Positions 8,769 through 18,258 are shown, counted from the stretch's first letter. The stretch is DNA of 64,000 nucleotides from Terriglobales bacterium (GCA_030038475.1 JASHOU010000216.1:95715-159714); one strand, 5' to 3'. The notes: generated by a model not told the origin, from the letters alone. Program-made: numbers and translations.

Positions 8769-9929
8769 CTACACGGCTTGGCGGGTCAAGGCCTGAAAGC
8801 GCGAGCTTCTTATGGCGCCGGTTACCTCGTCCTGGTCGCTCTCAGTCAGGTCGTTGTAAAAGGGCAGGCGCAACAGGCGGCCGCTTACATCTTCGGTGAC
8901 CGGACAGTGGGAGGGACCGGCGGCAAATCTTCGCCCCGCTTCTGAAAGATGCAGCGGTGTGTAGTGGAAGACGCTGAGAATGCTGCGGGCTTTGAGTTGT
9001 GAGATTAACAATTCGCGGTGCTCGAGCGACGGCAGAAGCAGGTAAAACATGTGATAGGCCTGCTCGCACTCGGGCGGAATCTCGGGCAGCTTGACATCAT
9101 TGAGCACGGCCCAATCGGCCAGCGATTCGTAATATCGATTCCAGACGCGGTGGCGTTTTTCCTGAATGGCGTCTCTCGCCTCGAGCTGCGCGTAAAGGAA
9201 TGCGGCCAAAAGATCGGATGGCAAATAGCTCGATCCGAGGTCGACCCAGGTGTATTTATCGACTTCGCCGCGGAAGAAGCGGGCACGGTTGGTTCCCTTT
9301 TCGCGGAGCACTAGCGCTCGCTCTATCAACTCAGGTTCGTTGACGATCAACGCGCCGCCTTCGCCGCAGATGAAATTCTTGGTCTCATGGAAGCTTTGCG
9401 TGGCGAGGCAGCCCAGCGTGCCGGTGTAGGCGCCCTTGTAACGAGAAAACAGGCCATGGGCGTTGTCCTCGACGACGCGAACGCCGTGACGCGATGCGAT
9501 GGCCAAGATCGAATCCATTTCGCAGGAGACCCCCGCATAGTGGACGACAACGACCGCCTTGGTGCGCGGCGTGATCAGCGATTCGAGGCAGATCTCGTCA
9601 AGATTTAATGTATCGGGACGAATGTCAGCAAAAACCAGACGTGCTCCGCGCAGAGCAAAGGCATTGGCGGTAGAGACAAAAGTAAACGAAGGCACAATGA
9701 CTTCGTCGCCGGGGCCGCAATCGAGAAGCAATGCAGCCATCTCCAGGGCGTCGGTGCAAGAAGTAGTGAGCAACACGCGCGGAACACCGAGTTCAGTTTC
9801 GAGAAGTTCGTGGCACTTGCGGGTAAAGGGACCATCGCCGGAGGCGTGTCCGTTGGCGATAGCCTGCGCGATGTACTTGTATTCATTGCCGGCCAGGCAC
9901 GGACGATTAAATGGGATGCGATAACTCAT
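8769..9929 (-). CDS. wecE: dTDP-4-amino-4,6-dideoxygalactose transaminase
   Basis: DegT/DnrJ/EryC1 family PLP enzyme, 386 residues from the ATG at 9929 (an upstream in-frame extension to 10040 looks untranslated). N-terminal IPFNRPCLAGNE, TTSCTDALEMAALL, PSFTFVSTANAF and the PLP-lysine segment SFHETKN are the WecE/RffA signature; SFHETKN separates this branch from PseC/ArnB-type enzymes, which carry SFHPVKH. It converts dTDP-4-keto-6-deoxyglucose plus glutamate to dTDP-4-amino-4,6-dideoxygalactose in the cytoplasm. The next upstream gene encodes a WecD-like acetyltransferase, so the pair should yield dTDP-Fuc4NAc. RmlA/RmlB, which make the substrate, are not in the window. Confidence 0.92.
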   Translation of the reverse strand: MSYRIPFNRPCLAGNEYKYIAQAIANGHASGDGPFTRKCHELLETELGVPRVLLTTSCTDALEMAALLLDCGPGDEVIVPSFTFVSTANAFALRGARLVFADIRPDTLNLDEICLESLITPRTKAVVVVHYAGVSCEMDSILAIASRHGVRVVEDNAHGLFSRYKGAYTGTLGCLATQSFHETKNFICGEGGALIVNEPELIERALVLREKGTNRARFFRGEVDKYTWVDLGSSYLPSDLLAAFLYAQLEARDAIQEKRHRVWNRYYESLADWAVLNDVKLPEIPPECEQAYHMFYLLLPSLEHRELLISQLKARSILSVFHYTPLHLSEAGRRFAAGPSHCPVTEDVSGRLLRLPFYNDLTESDQDEVTGAIRSSRFQALTRQAV

Positions 9930-10049
9930 TTCCGAAGTAAGTGTAAACGAGGATGAGTGATCAGGGCGTTCATTTCTTTGGTACGGGCACGAGTTGACGT
10001 GCAGACGGCCAAAAGGCGCGACGATTACGACGACAACCAAGTGGCAGGG

Positions 10050-10808
10050 CTAGCCTCGGTTTTCGGGTTTGAACCACTTGTGGAAGGTGTAATAAGAGTG
10101 GCTGGGCTCGAAACCAATGCGGCACCAAACCTTCTGCATGGAGACGTTAGTCACCTGGGTGGAAATTATCATGCGCTTTGCTCCTTGATTGCGAGACCAT
10201 TGCAGGCTCGCGATCATTAACAAGGGGCAAATGCCCTTGGCTTGCGATTCAGGCGCCACAGCGAAGAGCAGGCCCTCAACTTCATCGGGAGAATTCAATC
10301 GCAAAGTGCCAAACCCCGCTACTTTTCCGCCGACCTCAGCCACAAGGACCTGGTCGGCGGCCTCGCGCGTGGTGCATGAGCGTTCGGCCCAGGAACGGTA
10401 TGCTTCGTCGCATTCTCGCAAGTCCAGTCGAGGATCGGCGTGATAATGGCCCATGTAGCCTTGGAATGCGGCCGACGCAATTCTGGGGATTTCCACCTCA
10501 TCTCCCGGTTGAAGCGGGCGCACGCGGCCATCGCTGCCGGCTTCGGGAATGCTTTTCCGGGTCAGATCGAAGCTGTAGTAGAGAAGAGTATCCATCAACA
10601 GAAATCCGTTGGATTCCATCGCCTGCGCGGCTTCGAGGTTAGTGGTGTTACAACGCGCCACCAGCAGGTCGATACGCTCAGCGGCGCAAGAATCCAGGAG
10701 ATTTGGCAGACGATCGCAGACGACATGGGCGCGGGCGACGCGCACGCCAAAACGTCGGCTGTCAATTTCTGAGAATGTTACTTTTTCGCGATCAGCGACA
10801 GCGCTCAT
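10050..10808 (-). CDS. wecD: WecD-like GNAT acetyltransferase (dTDP-fucosamine acetyltransferase)
   Basis: 252 residues. The C-terminal GNAT fold includes VAEVGGKVAGFGTLRL, the acetyl-CoA loop region VAPESQAKGICPLL and the late strand WCRIGFEPSHSYYTFHKW. FQGYMGHYHADPRLD near residue 125 matches the conserved HY..DPRL block of WecD (RffC). The N-terminal half is a degenerate GNAT-like domain, as in WecD. It lies directly upstream of the wecE homologue with an expected product of dTDP-Fuc4NAc, a known enterobacterial-common-antigen sugar. Symbol assigned on motif plus pairing; acceptor identity not proven. Confidence 0.8.
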   Translation of the reverse strand: MSAVADREKVTFSEIDSRRFGVRVARAHVVCDRLPNLLDSCAAERIDLLVARCNTTNLEAAQAMESNGFLLMDTLLYYSFDLTRKSIPEAGSDGRVRPLQPGDEVEIPRIASAAFQGYMGHYHADPRLDLRECDEAYRSWAERSCTTREAADQVLVAEVGGKVAGFGTLRLNSPDEVEGLLFAVAPESQAKGICPLLMIASLQWSRNQGAKRMIISTQVTNVSMQKVWCRIGFEPSHSYYTFHKWFKPENRG

Positions 10809-10894
10809 GCTTTATTCCTCACCATTCTCTCTATCGCTCGACTCTCGTCGTTGCTGCAATGATCGTTCTCACCGGGCGGCGATGCCGCGAGAGG

Positions 10895-11929
10895 TTACGA
10901 CGCACTTCGAGTCGGTTGTTCGATGGCGGATTCTCTCGGCAGAATGTTCTCACGAACGACATAGGGAGGCTTCTGCATGCTGCGAAAATGCATACGAGCC
11001 AGGTATTCTCCGATAATACCCAAAGCGAAGAGTTGCGCTCCAGAAAATAAGGCGATAACGGAGGCGAGGAATGGGAAGCCGGGCACGGGATCGCCATGAA
11101 TGAAGAATCGGCCAATTACATAGACGAGAATAAAGAGTCCAAATAAAGTAAAGACAAAACCGATCAGGCTAGCCAACTGCAAAGGCATGGTGCTGAAGCC
11201 GGTCATCATGTTCATGGCATGGGTCATCAACTTGCGAAAAGTGTAGCCCGAAGCGCCTTGCTGTCGCGGTTTGTGAGCAACGGGGATGGCGGCGAAGCGG
11301 TTGGTTCCCCAGGTGAGGAGCACATCGATGGAAACAAAAGAGCCTTCGTAATGGGCAAAGGCCTTGGTGACCTGGGAGCGAAAGGCGCGGAAAGCCGAGA
11401 CTTGGCGCGCTATCTCCGCGCCCATTACATTTTGCAAAGTCAGTTTGGTCACCAGGGAAGCAATGTCGCGGCCAAAGCCGTGTTGCTCCTGCTGCGGCGT
11501 TCCGTAGACAACATCGGAACCGCCGGCCAGAACGGCAACCAGTTTCGGAATTTCTTCAGGAGGATGCTGTAGATCGTCATCCATCGTGACGACGATGTCG
11601 TAGCGAGCCGCGCGGATGCCACACAGCAGCGCGTTGTGCTGGCCGTAATTGCGCATCAGGTTGATGGGGTGAATCCAGGGATATTGCGCGGCTAGATTGG
11701 AGATCATATCCCAGCTGCGATCGGGACTGCAGTCGTTGACGAGGATAAGCTCGAAATTCTCGGCCAACTCTAGAAGCACAGGTTCCAGGCGGCGCACCAA
11801 CTCGGGCAGGATGGGTTCGCTGCGGTAGACGGGAACGACCACGGAAATTCGCACAGGCAGCTGACCGGTTTTCTCGGATTCGCCGATTCTACGCATTCGC
11901 ATGTACAGACTCTCGACGTTCTGACTCAC
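10895..11929 (-). CDS. Polyisoprenyl-phosphate glycosyltransferase (GT2, DPM1/GtrB/ArnC-like)
   Basis: 344 residues from a GTG start without a strong ribosome binding site. The catalytic domain has VVVPVYRSEPIL, LILVNDCSPDRSWD, NYGQHNALLCGI and TMDDDLQHPPEEI. Two C-terminal membrane segments (near residues 240-265 and 275-305) fit the GtrB/ArnC group, which loads a sugar on undecaprenyl phosphate at the inner membrane face. Such lipid-phosphate sugars serve GT-C enzymes; the membrane protein at 12884-15004 is a candidate partner. It clusters with wecD and wecE, so it could carry an amino sugar such as Fuc4NAc. Confidence 0.88.
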   Translation of the reverse strand: MSQNVESLYMRMRRIGESEKTGQLPVRISVVVPVYRSEPILPELVRRLEPVLLELAENFELILVNDCSPDRSWDMISNLAAQYPWIHPINLMRNYGQHNALLCGIRAARYDIVVTMDDDLQHPPEEIPKLVAVLAGGSDVVYGTPQQEQHGFGRDIASLVTKLTLQNVMGAEIARQVSAFRAFRSQVTKAFAHYEGSFVSIDVLLTWGTNRFAAIPVAHKPRQQGASGYTFRKLMTHAMNMMTGFSTMPLQLASLIGFVFTLFGLFILVYVIGRFFIHGDPVPGFPFLASVIALFSGAQLFALGIIGEYLARMHFRSMQKPPYVVRENILPRESAIEQPTRSAS

Positions 11930-12002
11930 TCGGCTCGCAATGGCTGTTGTGAATCATCACCATCATTGCCATGAATCATCTTCACTCATCATCACGGCTG
12001 GA

Positions 12003-12608
12003 TCAGCGAACACATTCGAGAATCAGATGAGAGTACGGTATGCGAATGAGATCGTGGCGAACACTGGCCGTGACCTTGGTGAACACCTGAGAAGCAATTT
12101 TCACATATTGTGCCTCATTTCTCACGTATTCTCCGCGATCTCGCGCCAATAACCAGCGAGCGGCGGGCGATTGATCGGGCGTGAATACGCCGTCGCAGGT
12201 AATCAGCTTTCCGCCAGATTTTAACGCGTCATAGGCGATTTGAAATAACTGTCTTGCTTCCTGGTCGTCGAGATGATGCACGATGCCGAGCGCCAGGACC
12301 GTGTCGAAACTCTGTTGTTTGGTCAACGAGAATTGGCTCACTCGTTCGCAGACAAACTGCGCTTTGGGGAAGCGCTTTCGCGCCATTTCGATGTACCTGG
12401 GGCTAAGATCGAAGCCCACGTACTGCGAGTCTGGCAGATAGCCGGTGATGGTTCCGGGGCCACAGCCTATTTCGAGGATTCTGGTGCCTGCTTTGGGCTG
12501 AATGTATTGGCCAACGAGCACACCGGCCCAGGCAGGACCTCCAACCGCTTTCCACCATAAGTTATATGCGGCCGGGATTGCCAAGACTGAACGAATGGAT
12601 TGAAGCAT
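12003..12608 (-). CDS. Class I SAM-dependent methyltransferase
   Basis: 201 residues, a short Rossmann methyltransferase. Motif I is ILEIGCGPGTITGYL near residue 45, followed by YVGFDLSPRYIEMAR (motif II) and FDTVLALGIVHHLDDQE (motif IV). It ends soon after the core fold, so it lacks a cap domain. The target is not predictable; in this position it probably methylates a sugar of the polysaccharide or caps the chain. A 73-base gap separates it from the GT2 gene downstream, and a 275-base gap lies upstream. Confidence 0.85.
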   Translation of the reverse strand: MLQSIRSVLAIPAAYNLWWKAVGGPAWAGVLVGQYIQPKAGTRILEIGCGPGTITGYLPDSQYVGFDLSPRYIEMARKRFPKAQFVCERVSQFSLTKQQSFDTVLALGIVHHLDDQEARQLFQIAYDALKSGGKLITCDGVFTPDQSPAARWLLARDRGEYVRNEAQYVKIASQVFTKVTASVRHDLIRIPYSHLILECVR

Positions 12609-12883
12609 ACGCGCTACCTCTTAAAGCTGAAGCGTCACGATCTGTTTTTTACCAGTTCACTTTACCAGTTCACTTTATCGATCACTCTGCTTGTTCGTGT
12701 TTAGAAAGCGGGACGAGCCGCCGCGAGCAGCGCCGCAAGTGCCAGGCGCAGTCTCTGGATCGGTGGAAACAGCTCCCTGCGTGTGTGGGTCAAATCCGAT
12801 CGTGAAGCCGCTTGCAATTCCCACAATCTATCACAACCGTCGCCGCCCGGATTATGGGCCGCTGCGCTCGTTGATCGACATGG
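12609..12883. other. Intergenic stretch with a 13-bp tandem duplication
   Basis: This 275-base gap between the membrane-protein stop and the methyltransferase start has no convincing gene. It contains two perfect adjacent copies of TTTACCAGTTCAC (12648-12660 and 12661-12673) followed by a partial third copy (TTTATC). The repeat lies 40-65 bases upstream of the methyltransferase start, where a promoter or operator could sit. No clear -35/-10 pair was found. Confidence 0.6.
12648..12673. repeat. Direct tandem repeat, 2 x 13 bp
   Basis: Two identical head-to-tail copies of TTTACCAGTTCAC upstream of the methyltransferase gene. Either a recent slippage duplication or a paired regulator-binding site; nothing in the sequence decides between them. 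Confidence 0.9.
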
Positions 12884-15004
12884 TTACGGGGACAATCTAT
12901 AAACCGCCATGTCGTGAGTCTTCCTCCATGGCGTCGCGGAGGAAGAAATGCTCTGCAAGGCATCGCCGGAGACGACAATCCATCGCACATTGTCCTCTGC
13001 TAGACGCGCGGAGGCGGCGGGTGTTATGTCGCCTTTGAGAAAGGAGTCAATGTCGTCACGTCTCTGCTCATAGAGGTGTTCAGCTTCTGCCATGATTGCC
13101 GCGGGATTCGGACCGCTGAGCCCGGGAACGGCGGAAGGAATGGAGTATGACTCGTTCGAGAAATAACCGTCGAGACCGGTCATGGCCATGATCGCGAAAT
13201 TCGTCGATACGTGGCTCGCTCCGTAGACGGGCTCCTCGGTGAGATCACCCGGCAGATAGGCGATTACGTCGTCAGGCGCAGCCGCAGAGCGAAGTTCGCG
13301 CAACGTATTTGCCGTATCGTGTTCGAACACAGCCCGCGAGGAGAAATTGAATGCACCCAAGGCCTGTACCCAGGTGAGTCCGAACATTCCCCAGACGGCG
13401 AGCGGGCGCCAGTTCGCTCGATTGCGTTGCAGCCATGAATAAATGGGGCGCAGCGAAAAAAGGCCGAGAATCCAGAGTGTCGGTTGAAGAAAAACGACGG
13501 CAATGCCTAGCCCCTGATACGGGAAAAACGTACCGATTACAAATGAGACAACGCAAACGATGGCCAGCACCAGGGCGATTCCGCGCAGACGCTCCGCGCC
13601 CAGATCGAGCCGCATCATGGGGCCAATGCCGAAGAGTTTGACTCCATAGGCGACAACCGGAAACAAGAGCAGAGAAACCCATGGAACAAGCGCTGCGGGC
13701 GTGATGCGGCTGAGCAATTCCGTCCAGACCGAGACAGGGAATTCCAGGTTCGGCCCGCGAAAGGGAAAACCGGGCGCCGCCATGTTGTGAAATCCCGAGA
13801 GAAGCATCATGGTAGTCACGGGCAGGCTGCCGATGAAGATGAACAGAGCAAGCCATGCAAGCCGGCCAGCTTCGTGGTTGCTGCGCCGTAAGAGGAACAG
13901 CAAGCTGGCGAGCACAGTAGCGACGCCGAAGGTGGCAGCCAGCGTGAAATTGAATCCTGCCATCATCCCGAGCAGCAGCCCGGCAACCAACCAGTTGCGC
14001 CGGGAAGTTTCTGAGGGCAGAAGCAGGTTGATGGCGGCGAGACAAATCAGCAGGCTGTGGTAATGGGCAGGACGATGAACCAGCGGCAGAATCGAATCGA
14101 CACCTTCCCACGCAGTCCAGCCGGTAAATAACGATGCCCGCATCGCGGCGAAATGGGTTGTGTGGACCACAGCCTGAAGAAAACCGAAGCACCAGCCAAG
14201 ACCGCCCCCGCCGAGCAGCAATAGAACGCTGAGAATGCCGCCCGTGGCCGCGCCCAGCAATTGCCTTCCGGCGCGATAAGCCAACGCGCCGAGCAAAAAA
14301 TAAACGACGATGGGATAACACCGGTAATACAAATCGAAAAGATCCGTGGACCCGAGATGTAGGGCTTGCTGCGCACGCAACATAACGGCAAGCGTGAGGT
14401 CGTCGAAATAGTGATAGACAGTGGGCCTTAGCCCCGACACCATAAAGTTGTCGGGCGGCACATGATGCAACAGCCGCTGCAGCAGCGTCACATGATAAAG
14501 ATGATCCTGGCCGGCGGGTCCGTAGAAAACGAACCGATTGTCGGAGAATCGTCCGCTTCTCCAAAAGACGGGAGCAACACCCAGCGCCACCAGGCTGCCC
14601 GCCATGACAATCTCGCGACCTTCCGGAGAGCACTTCGTCAGCGCCTCGCCGCGGCTGGCTTGCCGAGCCAGCAGAATCATTCCCGCGACCGAAAGCACAA
14701 CCATCGCATACGGGAAAGGTCCGGCTAGCGACGCGCTCGCGAAAACGTTATAAGCAGTGGTGATGGTTACAATGCCGAAAATGGGACTTAGAAGAAGGCG
14801 CACATCGAGTGGGACATTCGTCATCAATGTCAGCAGGAAATAGCCAGGAAAGAAAAATACGACCGCAAAGACCAAAATGCCGGATATGGCGCTCGCTGGA
14901 TGGTTGCACAATGCTGTCGGAATCAGCAGAACCAGCAATACGAAGATGAGCGCCAAATATTGAGTGAATGCCCTGGCACGAGCCGGATCAATATTTTTCA
15001 CCAT
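12884..15004 (-). CDS. Large polytopic membrane protein, GT-C glycosyltransferase-like
   Basis: 706 residues with about 13 hydrophobic segments through residue 570 and a soluble C-terminal tail of about 130 residues. The loop near residues 165-215 (GQDHLYHV.LLQRL, YHYFDDLTLAV) sits between early membrane segments, as does the catalytic acidic loop of GT-C enzymes, and could supply the acidic residues. The tail begins RELRSAAAPDDVIAYLPGD, a motif frequent in periplasmic domains of GT39/GT83-like proteins. No family could be named with certainty. If GT-C, it would use the polyprenyl-phosphate sugar made by the GT2 enzyme at 10895-11929. Confidence 0.75.
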   Translation of the reverse strand: MVKNIDPARARAFTQYLALIFVLLVLLIPTALCNHPASAISGILVFAVVFFFPGYFLLTLMTNVPLDVRLLLSPIFGIVTITTAYNVFASASLAGPFPYAMVVLSVAGMILLARQASRGEALTKCSPEGREIVMAGSLVALGVAPVFWRSGRFSDNRFVFYGPAGQDHLYHVTLLQRLLHHVPPDNFMVSGLRPTVYHYFDDLTLAVMLRAQQALHLGSTDLFDLYYRCYPIVVYFLLGALAYRAGRQLLGAATGGILSVLLLLGGGGLGWCFGFLQAVVHTTHFAAMRASLFTGWTAWEGVDSILPLVHRPAHYHSLLICLAAINLLLPSETSRRNWLVAGLLLGMMAGFNFTLAATFGVATVLASLLFLLRRSNHEAGRLAWLALFIFIGSLPVTTMMLLSGFHNMAAPGFPFRGPNLEFPVSVWTELLSRITPAALVPWVSLLLFPVVAYGVKLFGIGPMMRLDLGAERLRGIALVLAIVCVVSFVIGTFFPYQGLGIAVVFLQPTLWILGLFSLRPIYSWLQRNRANWRPLAVWGMFGLTWVQALGAFNFSSRAVFEHDTANTLRELRSAAAPDDVIAYLPGDLTEEPVYGASHVSTNFAIMAMTGLDGYFSNESYSIPSAVPGLSGPNPAAIMAEAEHLYEQRRDDIDSFLKGDITPAASARLAEDNVRWIVVSGDALQSISSSATPWRKTHDMAVYRLSP

Positions 15005-15106
15005 TGGAATAGGAGACTATAGCAAAGGACGGCAACGGATTCGACGGCTGCGAAAGAAATGCCTCTAGTCGAGCAAGTAGCATCACAGCAAAAAAAAGGT
15101 GAAGCA

Positions 15107-15760
15107 CTATTTGAACGCTTCAACGTAGAGAGAGTGCGGCAAATCTTTCAGGTCCCCCGGTTCATACGGAGGAACGTCCATTCCATACAGGCGGCTCTTG
15201 CCTTCGGCAGATTTTTCCACCTCGTGAAAGCCCGCTTCCCGCAACACCTCGCTGAGATAACCGAAATCGAAAGCAGTACGGTGTTGACCATCGCAGAAAA
15301 CAAAATTGGAAAATCTGCCGCCGATCGAATCCAAATGCTGCGGGAACGGGTCGAACCAGTCGTTGCGCTGCTGAGTATATGCGGCAATCGCGCTCTCCAG
15401 GCTGGGCACGATCAGGCGCACTCCCCCGCCGCTCTTGAGTACGCGCGCACATTCCCGCAGCAGCCGCTTCAGCTCATCGGCATAAAAATGCTCAAACATG
15501 TGGGTGGAATAGATGGAATCGACCGACTCCGAACGAAACGGGAGCCCGTTTCTTACATCGAGCCAGACATCGATTTTGTTGAAAATGTTGCCGTCAATAT
15601 TCAAAAAATCCGGGAGATACTTTGTGCCGCAACCGAGATGGAGATGACAGGCGCCGTTGCGAGCGCGCGGTGCGATCACATAACGGCGCAGCAGGTAATT
15701 GGGAACCGTGGCCTTGGCAATGCCCCAAAATACGATGTCTTTGTAGCGCTGATGAAGCAA
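15107..15760 (-). CDS. SAM-dependent methyltransferase
   Basis: 217 residues from a TTG start preceded by GGAG at a good distance. Motif I reads HLHLGCGTKYLPDFLNIDG near residue 40, the form seen in small sugar/lipid methyltransferases of LPS loci; VDSIYSTHMFEHF and LLRECARVLKSGGGVRLIVP follow. Located 18 bases after the GT4 gene at 15779-17062, suggesting the same transcript. Acceptor unknown. Confidence 0.85.
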   Translation of the reverse strand: MLHQRYKDIVFWGIAKATVPNYLLRRYVIAPRARNGACHLHLGCGTKYLPDFLNIDGNIFNKIDVWLDVRNGLPFRSESVDSIYSTHMFEHFYADELKRLLRECARVLKSGGGVRLIVPSLESAIAAYTQQRNDWFDPFPQHLDSIGGRFSNFVFCDGQHRTAFDFGYLSEVLREAGFHEVEKSAEGKSRLYGMDVPPYEPGDLKDLPHSLYVEAFK

Positions 15761-15778
15761 CTCGTTCTCCGGTTGCGG

Positions 15779-17062
15779 CTATTGTAAATGAGTGGCTTGC
15801 GCCAGCGCGGATGAAGCGTTCACGCCTGCGGCCTGCCGGTAAATCGCGGCCAGCTGCGCCGTCTGGTGCGACAAAGTCAATCTTTCCAGGATCGTCTGGC
15901 GCGCCGCCTTTCCTATGCGTACGCGCATTTCGCGCGATGCAAGTAAGGCGGAAATCCCCTGCGAAAGTTGTTCTGCGTCGTTCACAGGAATCAGCCAGCC
16001 GTTGGTCCCATGCTCAATCACTTCGTCAATTCCCTGCCCGCGACAGGCGATTACCGGCTTGGCACAGGACATGGCTTCCAGGTAGACGCAGCCGAGCGCT
16101 TCGTTCGAACTGGGCAGCACGAAGATCGAGCAGTGCCGCATGGCCTCTGCTACACCTGCGCGGCTGAGCCGGCCCACAAACATCACTTGCCGTCCAATAC
16201 CCAGGGCGAGCGCGAGCGCGACAAATTGGTCGCGATTCGGACCCTCTCCAACGATTCGGCAGCGAAGTTGGGGAAAAACAGATTTAAGATTCGCGAGAGC
16301 TCGCAAAACTAGTTCGTGGCCTTTGCTGGGCAGCAGAGTCCCCACTACCAGAATCTCCGCATCGGACGGCTCTTCGCGCGGGGGATTAGGAGAAAAAAGG
16401 ATTGGATTTACGCCATTGCAGACGATGGTGCTGCGATTTATTGTGTTGTAAGTTTCGGACCGCATCTCATTTTTCAGAATCCGCTGCACCTTGTCGCTGA
16501 TGCAGATTGTGGTGTGCGCCGCACTGTAGACATCGAGGGAGACCTTTTTGCGCCAAGCCGCTGAAATTCCAGCCGAGGAGTGCCTGTCGAAGATCACCGA
16601 GCAGTTGTTGAAGACATCCAAACCGTGAACGGTCACCACAAAGGGAATCTGCAAGCGTCTGCCAAGCAAGGCGGCGGCATGTCCGCAGGGCAGAGCGGCG
16701 TGAGCATGGATAACATCAATCGGCTTCGCGCGGTGCAGTCGGCGCACACGACCGAGCAGGCGGGCCGCGAGCAGCTTTCCTGCACTGGAGAGCCCAAAGG
16801 TTCCAGGAAGTTGAGGGTATCGCAGCCAATCTGCGGGAGCCGACGAAATGGAATGTCTTTGAGAATAGTGAATTGGCGCAACCGCCATCACGCTGCAGCG
16901 GAAGCCGGATTCCCCGAGTTGCTCAACTGGCTCGGCAACAAAGCATCCGGTCACTTCGTTTTCGCGCGACGGGAAAAATGGCGTGAGAGTTAAAACGTGC
17001 AGCGGCCTCGAGTGCCCTGGCTTCCCGTGTCCCGTCTTCCGAAGATGCGCGGCTTCCGTCAT
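15779..17062 (-). CDS. Glycosyltransferase family 4
   Basis: 427 residues. Two Rossmann domains of the GT-B fold: N-terminal LHVLTLTPFFPSRENEVTGCF and IDVIHAHAALPCGHAA, C-terminal ILVVGTLLPSKGHELVLRAL and the nucleotide-sugar site FVLPSSNEALGCVYLEAMSC with the E..G...EA pattern. Its start overlaps the stop of the next upstream gene by one base (TGATG), so the two are translationally coupled. Cytoplasmic or membrane-peripheral; retaining transfer of a nucleotide sugar is known for the family, the sugar is not readable. Confidence 0.9.
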   Translation of the reverse strand: MTEAAHLRKTGHGKPGHSRPLHVLTLTPFFPSRENEVTGCFVAEPVEQLGESGFRCSVMAVAPIHYSQRHSISSAPADWLRYPQLPGTFGLSSAGKLLAARLLGRVRRLHRAKPIDVIHAHAALPCGHAAALLGRRLQIPFVVTVHGLDVFNNCSVIFDRHSSAGISAAWRKKVSLDVYSAAHTTICISDKVQRILKNEMRSETYNTINRSTIVCNGVNPILFSPNPPREEPSDAEILVVGTLLPSKGHELVLRALANLKSVFPQLRCRIVGEGPNRDQFVALALALGIGRQVMFVGRLSRAGVAEAMRHCSIFVLPSSNEALGCVYLEAMSCAKPVIACRGQGIDEVIEHGTNGWLIPVNDAEQLSQGISALLASREMRVRIGKAARQTILERLTLSHQTAQLAAIYRQAAGVNASSALAQATHLQ

Positions 17063-18258
17063 CAGTTTTGTTCCCGTCTGGCGTCCGCTAATTCCCGAGC
17101 CAGCGCGACCAGTCGTTCAACATGCTGGCTCCAGCTGAAGTCCGAAGCGCGGCGGAGGCCGTGGGTCGACAGTTTTTCTGACAGCCCCGGCGATTCGTGA
17201 ATCTGTAAGACTCGCTCTGCGAGAGCCTCCGGAGAGAAACGCGGAAAATAGATTGCCGCTTCCTGACATATTTCATGATGCACAGGCAAATCGGATGCGA
17301 CGACGGGCAAGGCGCTCGACATCGCCTCGATCAGCGGATGAGCGAAGGATTCGGCGTAGGCCGGGGTTATATAAATGTGGCACGCGCGATAGAGGTGGTG
17401 CAGAGAGCGATAGGGGGTGGCGCCGAGTTCGACGATGTCCTGGCTGGCATCAAGATTGTTGGCACCAAGATGGTTGCTCAGCGCCGCAGCCGCGCCGGTG
17501 CGATAGTTTCCCGGATTCTGGCCGGATCGCAGTTGGCAGGTGAGAAAGAGCTTTATTTTTTTCCCTTGGAGACGGCGGCTTAAGATCGGCATTGCGCGCA
17601 ATAAGGTTTCGAAGTTGCGGTAATAATTGTAGTGGCTTACAAAGAGCAGGCGAAGAGCACCATTTGCCTGCTCCAGTTGGTTTTTCGTGGGCACGGGCAA
17701 AGGTGTGGGGTCACGAGTAAAAGCATCCGGGTCAAAGCCGTGGTGGACGCACAGTACCTTTTTCCCGCTCCATTCGCTCAGTTCCAGTGCGAATGCTTCG
17801 CTGGGAGCTACGGTCATGGTGGCGCGATGAATCGACAAACGCGCCAACCAACCCTTGACAAGAGTATCGGCCCAGATCGCGTAATCTCCGCGCGCGCGTA
17901 CATCGCGGAGAAAATCGGCGGAGGTGTAAAGCGAATTGCGAGACAGCAGTATTTGCGGGACGGGAGAGTTCCAGAGGGCGAAGTTGCCGGCAGAGATTAA
18001 TACCTGCGCTCCGTTCTGGCGGATCAGTTTCGGCAACGCCATCTGTTCGCGGAGAAAACGGCGAAACACAGCGCGAGGTTCTGTGGTTTCGGCAAAGGAG
18101 ATGTTTGGAAGATTTGTAAGCTCCGCGCGGAGAGTGGAGTTCAATAACACCGTCGCTTCCACATCGCCTCGTTGTGCCAGATGAGGGATCACGTTGCGCA
18201 GATATGTCAGACCTCCGCCCGCACTCGCGGCAAGGCCATTGATAAACAATCTGATCAT
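17062..18258 (-). CDS. Glycosyltransferase family 4
   Basis: 398 residues from the ATG at 18258, which overlaps the stop of the polymerase gene upstream (ATGA); a TTG three codons earlier is less likely. N-terminal INGLAASAGGGLTYLRN contains the glycine-rich loop of GT4 enzymes; C-terminal LRLLFVSHYNYYRNFETLLRA and YITPAYAESFAHPLIEAMSS give the E.F..P..EA pattern. It is chained to its neighbours on both sides by one- to four-base overlaps, so 15779-20902 is one translational unit of assembly enzymes. Confidence 0.9.
   Translation of the reverse strand: MIRLFINGLAASAGGGLTYLRNVIPHLAQRGDVEATVLLNSTLRAELTNLPNISFAETTEPRAVFRRFLREQMALPKLIRQNGAQVLISAGNFALWNSPVPQILLSRNSLYTSADFLRDVRARGDYAIWADTLVKGWLARLSIHRATMTVAPSEAFALELSEWSGKKVLCVHHGFDPDAFTRDPTPLPVPTKNQLEQANGALRLLFVSHYNYYRNFETLLRAMPILSRRLQGKKIKLFLTCQLRSGQNPGNYRTGAAAALSNHLGANNLDASQDIVELGATPYRSLHHLYRACHIYITPAYAESFAHPLIEAMSSALPVVASDLPVHHEICQEAAIYFPRFSPEALAERVLQIHESPGLSEKLSTHGLRRASDFSWSQHVERLVALARELADARREQN

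Noticed and set aside
11940..12152. Plus-strand peptide beginning with a His-rich run
   Set aside because: The CATCAC run lies between minus-strand genes and the frame runs into the methyltransferase gene; it is probably a simple repeat.
13272..14633. 453-codon minus-strand frame
   Set aside because: It overlaps the membrane-protein gene in another frame; that gene has clear helices, while this frame is rich in Arg, Cys and His.
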